The notes below the pieces were generated by a model that was given only the letters and a program-made list of their open reading frames with translations, made no database searches and was not told the origin of the DNA. A stretch of 13,425 nucleotides of DNA from Cryomorphaceae bacterium (lineage in GTDB: Bacteria; Bacteroidota; Bacteroidia; Flavobacteriales; Schleiferiaceae). The first letter of the stretch is position 1, and every line of letters starts with the position of its first letter. Positions 6,927 to 13,425 of this stretch are shown piece by piece. Both the position numbers and the translations under genes were made by a program. The stretch covers positions 1 to 13,425 of the forward strand of contig DMCR01000042.1 in assembly GCA_003445735.1 (NCBI GenBank), given 5' to 3'.

Positions 6927-7184
6927 ATGGCTCACAAGAAAGGTGTAGGTAGTTCGAAAAACGGACGCGAATCAGCAAGTAAACGATTGGGTATCAAAAT
7001 CTTTGGTGGCCAAGAAGTAATCGCAGGAAACATCATCGTACGTCAGCGAGGCACGAAGCACAACCCTGGTGAGAATGTAGGTGTAGGCAAAGACCACACA
7101 TTGTTCGCACTAGTTGACGGAAAAGTTGAGTTCCGCAAGAGAAAAGACAACAAGTCATACGTCAGCGTTGTACCTAACGCATAA
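6927..7184 (+). CDS. rpmA: Ribosomal protein L27 (bL27)
   Basis: This 85-residue protein is full length for the family. It starts MAHKKGVGSSKNGRES, then SKRLGIKIFGGQEVIAGNIIVRQRG, and ends with GKDHTLFALVDGKVEF, all hallmark L27 segments. L27 sits at the peptidyl-transferase centre of the 50S subunit, where its N-terminus reaches the P-site tRNA. Its N-terminus begins MAHKKG directly, without the cleavable extension found in Firmicutes. It lies 8 bases after rplU and is followed by a strong terminator, so the two genes form a compact operon. Confidence 0.98.
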   Translation: MAHKKGVGSSKNGRESASKRLGIKIFGGQEVIAGNIIVRQRGTKHNPGENVGVGKDHTLFALVDGKVEFRKRKDNKSYVSVVPNA

Positions 7185-7211
7185 TGACGAGAAATTAGTT
7201 TTAAACGAAGG

Positions 7212-7239
7212 AACCCGGTTCGAAAGAATCGGGTTTTTT
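7212..7239 (+). terminator. Rho-independent terminator of rplU-rpmA
   Basis: A perfect 10-bp stem (7212-7221 with 7226-7235, one G-T pair) closes a GAAA tetraloop and runs into T6 (7234-7239). The last bases coincide with the stop codon of the convergent dehydrogenase gene (7238-7240). No comparable T-run follows on the minus strand, so it is mainly one-directional. Confidence 0.93.
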
Positions 7240-8311
7240 ATGCTCTTTGGAACGCTTGACGCATGGTATCCCCCATTTCTTGAAAGGTTTGGTCAGAAGA
7301 GCGATAGTCGTTCTCAAGTAATGCAGCCCCACTTCCACCATTGTAGGTATTGCGGCTAAAGAGCATAATGCGCATCGAAGCACCAAAGAACCTACCTACG
7401 ATAGGTAAATATTTGAATGAATCCAGTGCACGCATGCGACGAAGCCAAGGGTCGCGATTGAGTGAGCGCAACTTTTGATCACGGCCTAGAGCATCGCGTA
7501 AACCCGATAGGAGGTCGTGGAATTCCGGGTTGGCGCCGACGGCCACAAATGGTCCTTGCAAGCGCTCGCGATGAGCTCGGCCGACAATTTCTGCTGCGTC
7601 CCTTACATCTACAATTCCTGTACGACCGTCAGTGCTGATTGGAAGCTTTTTGTGCCACAGGCGCCGCCATAATTCTTGAGGCGAAGCTGAGATAGGGCCA
7701 ATACCGACAATGACTCCAGGACGAATGATGCTAATGCTCATTCCTTCTTGATGGGCACGCCATACATCCAGCTCACTTAAAATCTTGCTCTTGGCATAGG
7801 TGCCCAAAGAGTCTTTGCTCTTATTGGGTTGGAAGTCGGCTACTTCAAGGAGGTTTTCCTCATCTAGGGTAGCGGCATTCCCCATTACCGCAATACTAGA
7901 GATCTGCGTGAAGTGTTGCGCGTTCAATGCTTCTGCAAGTAATAATACCTCGTGCGTCAAACGAGCATTGGGGTTGGCGCCTGAGTTACCTCTGTTTACG
8001 TCAATGACTGCAGCGGCGTGAATGACCTCCCATGAATAGTTTTTTGCCGGTAAGGCGGTGATGGCCTCATTGTAGTTGAGTAGGTCGAGGGAAATCCAAT
8101 GAACTTGTGGGTGTCTATGCAGGATTTGGGATTCGAGTCCGAGGAAAGTGGCGGTCATCTCCAATTGCTCGAAACTACTCGAGGCGCGGGAGGCACAATA
8201 GATGGGGCCTTGGTGTGCTGGACGGCCAGTTAATCCTAAAAGATCGGCTAGGACGAACGAACCTAATTGGCCCGTTGTCCCTGTCATGAATATTGCTGCC
8301 GTACTTTCCAT
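7238..8311 (-). CDS. NAD(P)-dependent epimerase/dehydratase-like protein (extended SDR)
   Basis: This 357-residue protein has the features of an extended short-chain dehydrogenase. The N-terminal Rossmann motif is TGTTGQLG (residues 10-17). An acidic turn, SLDLLNY (about 74-80), follows, then HAAAVIDV (98-105), the catalytic-type SS of QISSIAVMG (138-139), and TYAKSK giving Y172 and K176 of YxxxK. After that comes RPGVIVGIG (197-205) and a substrate-binding C-terminal region. The pattern resembles dihydroflavonol-4-reductase-like or thioester-reductase-like SDRs. The substrate, possibly a sugar nucleotide, lipid or sterol-like alcohol, cannot be told. No signal peptide is seen, so it is cytosolic. 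It is transcribed alone, convergent with rpmA and divergent from mrp across 59 bases. The start at 8311 agrees with the Rossmann motif spacing. Confidence 0.85.
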   Translation of the reverse strand: MESTAAIFMTGTTGQLGSFVLADLLGLTGRPAHQGPIYCASRASSSFEQLEMTATFLGLESQILHRHPQVHWISLDLLNYNEAITALPAKNYSWEVIHAAAVIDVNRGNSGANPNARLTHEVLLLAEALNAQHFTQISSIAVMGNAATLDEENLLEVADFQPNKSKDSLGTYAKSKILSELDVWRAHQEGMSISIIRPGVIVGIGPISASPQELWRRLWHKKLPISTDGRTGIVDVRDAAEIVGRAHRERLQGPFVAVGANPEFHDLLSGLRDALGRDQKLRSLNRDPWLRRMRALDSFKYLPIVGRFFGASMRIMLFSRNTYNGGSGAALLENDYRSSDQTFQEMGDTMRQAFQRA

Positions 8312-8342
8312 CGATTAAAACCTAATGTGAAGGTAGTGGTTA

Positions 8343-8354
8343 TTACATTTGTAA
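8343..8354 (+). promoter_or_regulatory. Candidate -7 element and palindrome ahead of mrp
   Basis: TACATTTG (8344-8351) fits TAnnTTTG exactly and would start transcription about 14 bases before the mrp ATG. No clear TTTG is seen at the right spacing upstream. The same bases form the perfect palindrome TTACA-TT-TGTAA (8343-8354) within GGTTATTACATTTGTAACC. A repressor bound there would cover the promoter, but its identity is unknown. Confidence 0.45.
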
Positions 8355-8370
8355 CCCTATTTCTTTCCCG

Positions 8371-9495
8371 ATGAAAAAAGCTGAGATACAAGAAGCATTG
8401 AGCCATGTAGGCAATAGCGCGGAAGCTAATATTGTGGCGGCTGATTTAGTGCGCAACATTCAGGTTTTCGGGGACGAGGTTATCGTAGATGTGGAAAGTA
8501 TCAACCCGACCCTACAGAGCAAAAAGAAATTAGAGGTTGATATCATGAAGGCCATTCATGACCGCGTTAATGAGAAAGCCAAGGTGGTGGTAAATGTGAG
8601 CGTGAGCGAACGTGCCAAAGACACCCCTTCTAATCCTATCAAGGGCGCGCCAATACCAGGGGTGCAGAATATTATCGCCGTAGCCTCAGGTAAGGGAGGT
8701 GTAGGAAAGAGCACCGTGACGGCAAATTTGGCAATCACCTTACACAAAATGGGCTTCAAAGTGGGGCTTATTGATGCAGATATCTATGGGCCTTCAGCGC
8801 CATTGATGTTTGATGTACAGCACGCCAAGCCCATGAGCATTCATGTGGACGGCAAAAAGAAGATGAGGCCTGTAGAGGCTTATGGCATAAAAATCATGTC
8901 CATCGGTTTCTTCGCACAAATGGACCAAGCCGTGGTGTGGCGCGGGCCGATGGCGACCAAGGCATTGACTCAATTAATTCATGATCCCCACTGGGGAGAA
9001 TTGGACTTCCTCCTTATTGACCTGCCTCCAGGCACGGGAGATATTCACCTGAGCATGGTACAGAATGTACCGGTAACAGGAGCGGTAATTGTGAGTACCC
9101 CACAAAAAGTGGCTTTGGCAGATGCACGCAAAGGAGTGGCCATGTTCAAGATGGACCAAATCAGCGTACCGGTGCTCGGGCTTATTGAAAACATGAGTTA
9201 TTTCTCGCCACCGGAGCTACCGGAAAACAAATACTACCTCTTTGGAAAAGAAGGTGCACAGAATTTGGCGAAGCAGTTAAATATTCCATTCTTGGGGGAA
9301 TTGCCGTTAGTACAAAGTATCCGCGAGGCGGGTGATGTAGGCCGTCCTGCTGCCCTGCAAGAAGGAACAGCGACCCCGTTGGCTTTTGAAGAAATCACTC
9401 GTAATATTGTAGCAGAAGTAGCAAAGCGCAATGAGAATCTTCCTCCTACTGAGATTGTGAGGATCACGACCATGGCAGGATGCGCAACAAAATAG
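8371..9495 (+). CDS. mrp: Mrp/ApbC-type P-loop NTPase, Fe-S cluster carrier
   Basis: This 374-residue protein has the usual two-part layout. Residues 1-80 form a MIP18/DUF59-type domain. The NTPase follows, with deviant Walker A GKGGVGKS (107-114), LIDADIYGPS (133-142), VVWRGPM (188-194) and LIDLPPGTGD (215-224). Mrp/ApbC/Nbp35 proteins act as ATP-dependent carriers or scaffolds for Fe-S clusters in the cytosol. The usual C-terminal CxxC after NMSYF is absent: the sequence is IENMSYFSPPELPENKYYLFG (begins at 272), a form I recognise from Bacteroidota members. A lone C371 lies in the tail AGCATK. It is first in the plus-strand run and is followed after 3 bases by the NifU-like gene, a sensible functional pair. 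No Shine-Dalgarno is present. Confidence 0.95.
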   Translation: MKKAEIQEALSHVGNSAEANIVAADLVRNIQVFGDEVIVDVESINPTLQSKKKLEVDIMKAIHDRVNEKAKVVVNVSVSERAKDTPSNPIKGAPIPGVQNIIAVASGKGGVGKSTVTANLAITLHKMGFKVGLIDADIYGPSAPLMFDVQHAKPMSIHVDGKKKMRPVEAYGIKIMSIGFFAQMDQAVVWRGPMATKALTQLIHDPHWGELDFLLIDLPPGTGDIHLSMVQNVPVTGAVIVSTPQKVALADARKGVAMFKMDQISVPVLGLIENMSYFSPPELPENKYYLFGKEGAQNLAKQLNIPFLGELPLVQSIREAGDVGRPAALQEGTATPLAFEEITRNIVAEVAKRNENLPPTEIVRITTMAGCATK

Positions 9496-9498
9496 GTT

Positions 9499-9732
9499 AT
9501 GAGCGATCTAATTCCACGCATAGAAAAAGCCCTTGACGAAGTTCGTCCCTTCCTTGCCAATGACGGTGGAGATGTGAGCGTCGTTACTGTTGAGGGAACT
9601 ACTGTTAAGGTCCAGTTTCATGGGGCTTGCGTAGGTTGTAAGGTTAGCGATTTTACCTTGAAAGGCGGTATTGAAACTACCATCAAAAAGTACGTACCAG
9701 AAATTGAGAACGTCGTCTCAATCAACGAATAA
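9499..9732 (+). CDS. NifU C-terminal-domain protein, Fe-S cluster scaffold/carrier
   Basis: This 77-residue protein consists solely of the NifU C-terminal domain: RIEKALDEVRPFLANDGGDV followed by VKVQFHGACVGCKVSDFTLKGGIE, with cluster-binding C44 and C47 in CxxC. These domains, also called Nfu, hold a [4Fe-4S] or [2Fe-2S] cluster, often as a dimer, and hand it to apo-proteins. It is cytosolic and translated directly after mrp (3-base gap), so the two probably cooperate in cluster trafficking; the CxxC supplied here may matter because Mrp has none at its usual position. The next gene, serS, begins 11 bases later. The length matches stand-alone Nfu-type proteins. Confidence 0.95.
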   Translation: MSDLIPRIEKALDEVRPFLANDGGDVSVVTVEGTTVKVQFHGACVGCKVSDFTLKGGIETTIKKYVPEIENVVSINE

Positions 9733-9743
9733 ATCTAAACAGC

Positions 9744-11015
9744 ATGCTGGAAATTCAGCGAATCAGAAAAGCGCCAGAAACCATCATCGAAGGCTTGAAA
9801 AAACGGGGTGTTGATGCCACAGAAACCGTAAATACGCTCATAGAATTGGACGCAAAACGTCGTTCTATCCGTCACGATTTGGAGGAGAAGCAACACCAGA
9901 GCAATGAATTAGCGAAGGAAATAGGCATTCTCTACAAAAGCGGACGCGGCGACGAGGCCAATGCATTGAAGGCCCAGACTGCCGGGTTGAAAGAAGCCAT
10001 TAAGGAACTGAACGAGCAAGTTCAGGCGGTGACAGATAGCGAGCACGAACTGCTGTTGAGCTTGCCGAATGTTCCCCACGATAGTGTGAAGACCGGTAAG
10101 GATGAAAACGACAACGAAGAAGTGAGCCGTGAGGGCGATATTCCATCGTTGGGTAAGCATGCACAGCCACACTGGGAATTGGCCGAAAAGTATAACCTCA
10201 TCAACTTTGAGTTGGGGGTAAAAATTACCGGTGCAGGTTTCCCTGTGTACGTGAACCAAGGTGCTCGCTTGCAACGCGCCATGATCAATTTCTTCTTGGA
10301 CGAGAACCGCTCAGCAGGCTACACAGAATACCAGCCCCCACACTTTGTGAACGCTGCTTCAGGCTACGGAACGGGACAGCTACCGGATAAAGAAGGTCAG
10401 ATGTACGAAATGCCGGTGGATGGATTGTACGCCATTCCTACGGCAGAGGTGCCCATCACCAATATTTTCCGCGATGAGATCGTCAATGCTAATGACTTTC
10501 CTATCAAGAGCACGGCATACACGCCTTGTTTTAGAAGAGAAGCGGGTTCTTATGGAAAAGATGTACGCGGGTTGAACAGATTACACCAGTTTGATAAAGT
10601 GGAGATCGTCACTATCGATCACCCGAACAATAGTTACGACCGATTAGACGAGATGGTGGCCCATGTAGCTGGTTTATTGCGCAAATTAGAACTGCCGTTC
10701 CGCGTATTACGTCTTTGTGGCGGCGATGCCGGTTTTACCTCAGCCTTGACCTATGATTTCGAGGTATATAGCGCTGCACAAGAACGCTGGTTGGAGGTAA
10801 GCTCCGTATCTAATTTCGAAACCTTCCAAGCGAACCGCTTGAAGTTGCGATTCAAGGACGAAGAAGGCAAATCACAACTGTGCCACACCTTGAATGGATC
10901 TGCGATGGCGTTGCCGCGCGTATTGGCAGCTTTGTTGGAAAACCACCAAAAAGCCGATGGCATCCGAATTCCTGAGGCATTGGTTTCTTACACTGGATTC
11001 GACAAGATCTCTTAA
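9744..11015 (+). CDS. serS: Seryl-tRNA synthetase
   Basis: This 423-residue class II synthetase is normal in length. The N-terminal tRNA-binding coiled coil covers about 30-105 and is rich in charged heptads. The catalytic core has TAEVPITN (233-240), motif 2 at PCFRREAGSYGKDVRG (261-276), and motif 3 at LNGSAMALPRVLAALLEN (383-400) with its conserved Arg at 392. The segment VLRLCGGDAGFTSALTYDFEV (begins at 321) is typical of the Bacteroidota form. It charges tRNA-Ser, and tRNA-Sec where present, with serine in the cytosol. The gene has an 11-base gap from nifU-like and a 3-base gap to the next lipoprotein gene, so it lies inside the long operon. The ATG at 9744 gives the expected MLEIQRIRK start. 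Confidence 0.98.
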   Translation: MLEIQRIRKAPETIIEGLKKRGVDATETVNTLIELDAKRRSIRHDLEEKQHQSNELAKEIGILYKSGRGDEANALKAQTAGLKEAIKELNEQVQAVTDSEHELLLSLPNVPHDSVKTGKDENDNEEVSREGDIPSLGKHAQPHWELAEKYNLINFELGVKITGAGFPVYVNQGARLQRAMINFFLDENRSAGYTEYQPPHFVNAASGYGTGQLPDKEGQMYEMPVDGLYAIPTAEVPITNIFRDEIVNANDFPIKSTAYTPCFRREAGSYGKDVRGLNRLHQFDKVEIVTIDHPNNSYDRLDEMVAHVAGLLRKLELPFRVLRLCGGDAGFTSALTYDFEVYSAAQERWLEVSSVSNFETFQANRLKLRFKDEEGKSQLCHTLNGSAMALPRVLAALLENHQKADGIRIPEALVSYTGFDKIS

Positions 11016-11018
11016 CGC

Positions 11019-11582
11019 ATGTGCAAAGTTTTCGGTATTGTCTTAATCGCATTATCCATGAGCAGCTGCCAAAGGCAGTCTTGGCAGATTGAGATGGGAA
11101 AAAAGCTGGATTCCATGATTGCCCTAAGTGAAAGTCATGAGAAGGTCATCGCCTCGACCAATATGGACCGAGTACAAGAGGCCTTTGAAGCCCTAGGAGC
11201 CTTTGAGGTGTTCTTCACCGATCATTTGGACGACATGGAAGTACTGCAAGTGGACAGAAGCATGTATACGGGCCCTTTGTATGAAATGGCTAATTGCGTG
11301 AAATTCCTCAGCCGAGTCAACGGGTCGTACAGCGACGGCTTAGATCCTGAATTCACTACCATGCAACTTAGGCATTTGAGCTTTGATGTCGCTGCAGGCA
11401 CAATAGATAGCGCAGATGCCGCACCGTATTTCATTCAAGAGGCAACAGCCCTGCATTCTGCTGATAAGGTCATCGCAAAGAGTTACGGCGGTTGTTTTTC
11501 ATGCCTGCGCAACTATGAATCTTTGGCGGCCCAATTAGACTCTCTAAAAGGTTTTATCTTGGCGCCACATGCGCAGCACTAA
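11019..11582 (+). CDS. Uncharacterised lipoprotein with CxxC
   Basis: I do not recognise a family. The 187-residue protein has a short signal, KVFGIVLIALSMSSC, with the lipid-attachment Cys at 17, so it should be anchored in the envelope. The mature part is mostly helical by its residue pattern (about 24-80 and 130-178) with no membrane segment. It carries one internal Cys at 93 and a C-terminal pair, GGCFSC (C159, C162), a CxxC that could form a disulfide or hold a metal. The gene begins 3 bases after serS and overlaps the next gene by 14 bases, which argues for coupled translation and a shared role with the exported TPR protein. A Cys in the second position after the start Met is present but is not the lipobox. 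Confidence 0.8.
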   Translation: MCKVFGIVLIALSMSSCQRQSWQIEMGKKLDSMIALSESHEKVIASTNMDRVQEAFEALGAFEVFFTDHLDDMEVLQVDRSMYTGPLYEMANCVKFLSRVNGSYSDGLDPEFTTMQLRHLSFDVAAGTIDSADAAPYFIQEATALHSADKVIAKSYGGCFSCLRNYESLAAQLDSLKGFILAPHAQH

Positions 11583-13332
11583 GACCCTACTCTTCCTTCT
11601 ATTGTCTACCCTGGCCTTTGCCCAGCCCAAGGGCGTGCTCTGTGATTCCTTATTGGCTGTTTCTGCTCTAGAAGAAGCCATTGAGTGCTTGGAAGATAGG
11701 TATAAGAAAAACCCCACGGGTCCAGCCTATGAGAAGTTGCTTCAAGCCTATTTATTGAATGAAGATTCGGTGTCCGCAACGAAATTGGCCAAACGCCAAG
11801 CAAAGGGTTATGGACAAATGCGTCCGCAATACTATGTGGATTATTGGCATCTGTCAAAGAGTTTGGACCGACGTGGTCCGGACTATCTAGTTATCGAAAA
11901 TTTAACGCGCGGCAATCCATTTTCCGTTCGTTCGACCGTACAACAATTAGAGCACTATGGCTATGTGCAGGAGGGCATTGATTTGTTCCTACTTGCCGAA
12001 GAGGAGAAGCCGCAAATTAACGTGGCCTATGAGCGGGCGTTGCTGCATGCACAACTGGGCCAATATGAATTGCAATACCTAGCCTACTTGCAAGCCTTGC
12101 AACAAAACCGCGGGTACCTCACCACCATTGAAGCCAAGATCGCACAGAACCTCAGCTTCGACGAGAGTGGGATTCACAGCCGTACCATTAAAAAAGTTCT
12201 GCTCAATGCCTTGAAGCGTCGGACCAATCCCCTATTCGAGCAGCTCTACCTCTTCGTCCTACGACAAGAAGGGAACTTTGCCCAAGCCATTACATATTTA
12301 AAGGCCTCCTCCAAGCAGGGACCGCTGGCGGTGGAGCCCTTGATTGAGATCGCGCAAGAATGTGTGGAACTTGGGGAGCACCATTTGGCACAGGACGCGT
12401 CAGAATTTTTGCTTTCCTATGCACAAGAGCTTCGAAATGTTGGCAGGTTAGAATATGTCCTCGTCCAACTTGCACAGAGCTATGTGGCCAGCAACCTTGA
12501 TGATGAGTTTCATCGCCTAAGCAACCAATATCCTATAGGCAGCCAACGTGGCGTTTTTCGGTGGGAGCTCTACCGTGAATCGCAGCAGTTTAAAACCCTA
12601 GCTAAATCTAAAGAGGCGCTCGGTGGTTATATTCAAAACTTAGCGCTGCTGCGTAACATGTATCCTGCCGCTAAACAACGTGGGTTGGTATACCTCGCTG
12701 AAGCTGATGCCAAACGCAGCTATGGTCAGTTTGATGAGGCACTCATGGATTATGCACGCGCGGAACAGCTCTTGGGAGATTCTGAAGAAGGCGACCAAGC
12801 AAGATTGGAAAAAGCACTATGCGCCTTATACCGTGGAGACATTACTTGGGCTAAAACACAACTCGAAATCCTCTTGAAAAGCACCAGTAAAACCATCGCC
12901 AATGACGCTATGGAATATGCGCTACTGATCAGTGCAAATACCGTGGAGGATACCCTAATGGAAGGCCTTCAACTGATGAAGGAAGCCCTCCTGCTAGAGG
13001 CGCAATGGGAATACGGCAAGGCCCTTGAACAGTATGAAAGCCTGTTGAACATCCTCATTGCCCATGAGCTCTATGACGACCTCTTGCTAAGGTTAGGGAA
13101 GCTAAATGCAAAGCTGGGTCAATATGCCCAAGCCAAAGAATACTTCGTCCAACTCGAAGCTGTATCCAAAGGCGGAATGTGGTTGGAAGAGGGCATTTAC
13201 TTCGCGGCGAAAATGTCCGCACTTCTTAAATCTAGTGCTGCGGCCTTGGAGCTCGAAGACTATTTGGTGGAATATCCCAACGGCCTTTACACTGAAGAAG
13301 CAAGACAGTTCTACCGTAACTTTACACCATGA
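11569..13332 (+). CDS. Exported tetratricopeptide-repeat protein
   Basis: This 587-residue protein has a signal peptide ending near LAFAQ (residue 19). The rest is nearly all helical. TPR-like pairs are clear in two places: KRSYGQFDEALMDYARAEQLLG (from 382) followed by ALYRGDITWAKTQLEILL, and KLNAKLGQYAQAKEYFVQLE (from 511). Looser repeats run through the N-terminal two thirds. The end, LEDYLVEYPNGLYTEEARQFYRNF, has the YPNxxYxxEAR pattern of TPR lipoproteins and Bam- or YbgF-like assembly factors. It is likely a periplasmic scaffold, but the partner is unknown. The start overlaps the end of the lipoprotein gene by 14 bases. The stop shares an ATGA with the next gene, so all three are co-translated. 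Such a TPR gene next to a DUF4286 gene is familiar to me from Bacteroidota genomes. Confidence 0.87.
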   Translation: MRSTKTLLFLLLSTLAFAQPKGVLCDSLLAVSALEEAIECLEDRYKKNPTGPAYEKLLQAYLLNEDSVSATKLAKRQAKGYGQMRPQYYVDYWHLSKSLDRRGPDYLVIENLTRGNPFSVRSTVQQLEHYGYVQEGIDLFLLAEEEKPQINVAYERALLHAQLGQYELQYLAYLQALQQNRGYLTTIEAKIAQNLSFDESGIHSRTIKKVLLNALKRRTNPLFEQLYLFVLRQEGNFAQAITYLKASSKQGPLAVEPLIEIAQECVELGEHHLAQDASEFLLSYAQELRNVGRLEYVLVQLAQSYVASNLDDEFHRLSNQYPIGSQRGVFRWELYRESQQFKTLAKSKEALGGYIQNLALLRNMYPAAKQRGLVYLAEADAKRSYGQFDEALMDYARAEQLLGDSEEGDQARLEKALCALYRGDITWAKTQLEILLKSTSKTIANDAMEYALLISANTVEDTLMEGLQLMKEALLLEAQWEYGKALEQYESLLNILIAHELYDDLLLRLGKLNAKLGQYAQAKEYFVQLEAVSKGGMWLEEGIYFAAKMSALLKSSAAALELEDYLVEYPNGLYTEEARQFYRNFTP

Positions 13333-13425
13333 GCGAACACATCTACAATGTTACCGTAGCCGTAGATTCCTCCGTTGAAGCACAATGGAAGGAATGGATA
13401 CTAAAGACCCATATCCCAGAGGTGA
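13329..13425 (+). CDS. DUF4286-family protein (N-terminal part)
   Basis: Only the first 32 residues are in the window. HIYNVTVAVDSSVEAQWKEW followed by KTHIPEV matches the start of DUF4286 proteins (IYNVTVNVD, then W.xW, then HIPEV), small cytoplasmic proteins of about 100 residues typical of Bacteroidota and often found near rsmA/ksgA. Their function is not established. The ATG overlaps the stop of the TPR gene (ATGA), a sign of coupling. The right window edge truncates it. Confidence 0.85.
   Translation, partial: MSEHIYNVTVAVDSSVEAQWKEWILKTHIPEV

Noticed and set aside
6591..6935. A minus-strand frame with repeated AFLAAGFLA-type hydrophobic blocks, which looks like a small membrane protein
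   Set aside because: It is the antisense shadow of the Lys/Ala/Pro codons of the L21 tail, and a plausible promoter or independent homology is lacking.
1..13425. Search for a defence system, prophage, transposon or biosynthetic cluster
   Set aside because: All large frames are housekeeping or common envelope families, composition is even by eye, and no recombinase, terminal repeats or atypical block is visible.

Overview
The window looks like chromosomal DNA from a member of the Bacteroidota, most likely a flavobacterium-like gliding marine or freshwater lineage. Three things support this. The left edge carries the end of the gliding gene gldD. Several proteins have Bacteroidota-type variants: an Mrp without the CxxC pair, a SerRS with the LRLCGGDAGFTSALTYDFEVYSA signature, and DUF4286 at the right edge. 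The best promoters are of the TTTG / TAnnTTTG type, with no Shine-Dalgarno sequences. Base composition is moderate and even by eye. There are no transposases, integrases, tRNAs, rRNAs, phage genes or CRISPR arrays. No stretch over 300 bases lacks a gene.

Layout from left to right. (1) The plus-strand end of gldD overlaps a small DUF2007 gene. It meets a minus-strand pair head-on: a heavy-metal-associated (HMA) lipoprotein followed 1 base later by the heme A synthase gene ctaA. (2) A plus-strand EamA/DMT exporter runs up to a strong hairpin, which also ends the oppositely oriented protease operon. (3) That minus-strand operon encodes two M16 peptidase-family proteins. The promoter-proximal protein carries the zinc site. 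The second lacks it, but carries the R/Y substrate motif and a C-terminal LolA-like extension. (4) Divergently, a promoter drives rplU-rpmA (ribosomal L21 and L27), closed by a hairpin with a GAAA tetraloop. L21 has an unusual tail of about 93 residues, rich in Lys, Ala and Pro. (5) A minus-strand NAD-dependent epimerase/dehydratase-like gene follows. (6) A compact plus-strand run completes the window: mrp, nifU-like, serS, an unknown lipoprotein, a TPR protein and a partial DUF4286 gene. Gaps are 3-11 bases or the genes overlap, so this is probably one operon.

Functionally this is mostly housekeeping: respiration (heme A), ribosome assembly, Fe-S cluster delivery, tRNA charging and envelope proteolysis. 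I see no defence or mobile system and no clearly new system. The items most worth a second look are the histone-H1-like tail on L21 and its 48-bp coding repeat, the HMA lipoprotein with a CxxxC motif next to ctaA, an Asn in place of a usual heme-ligand His in CtaA, the split-site M16 pair, and the unknown lipoprotein/TPR pair between serS and the DUF4286 gene.
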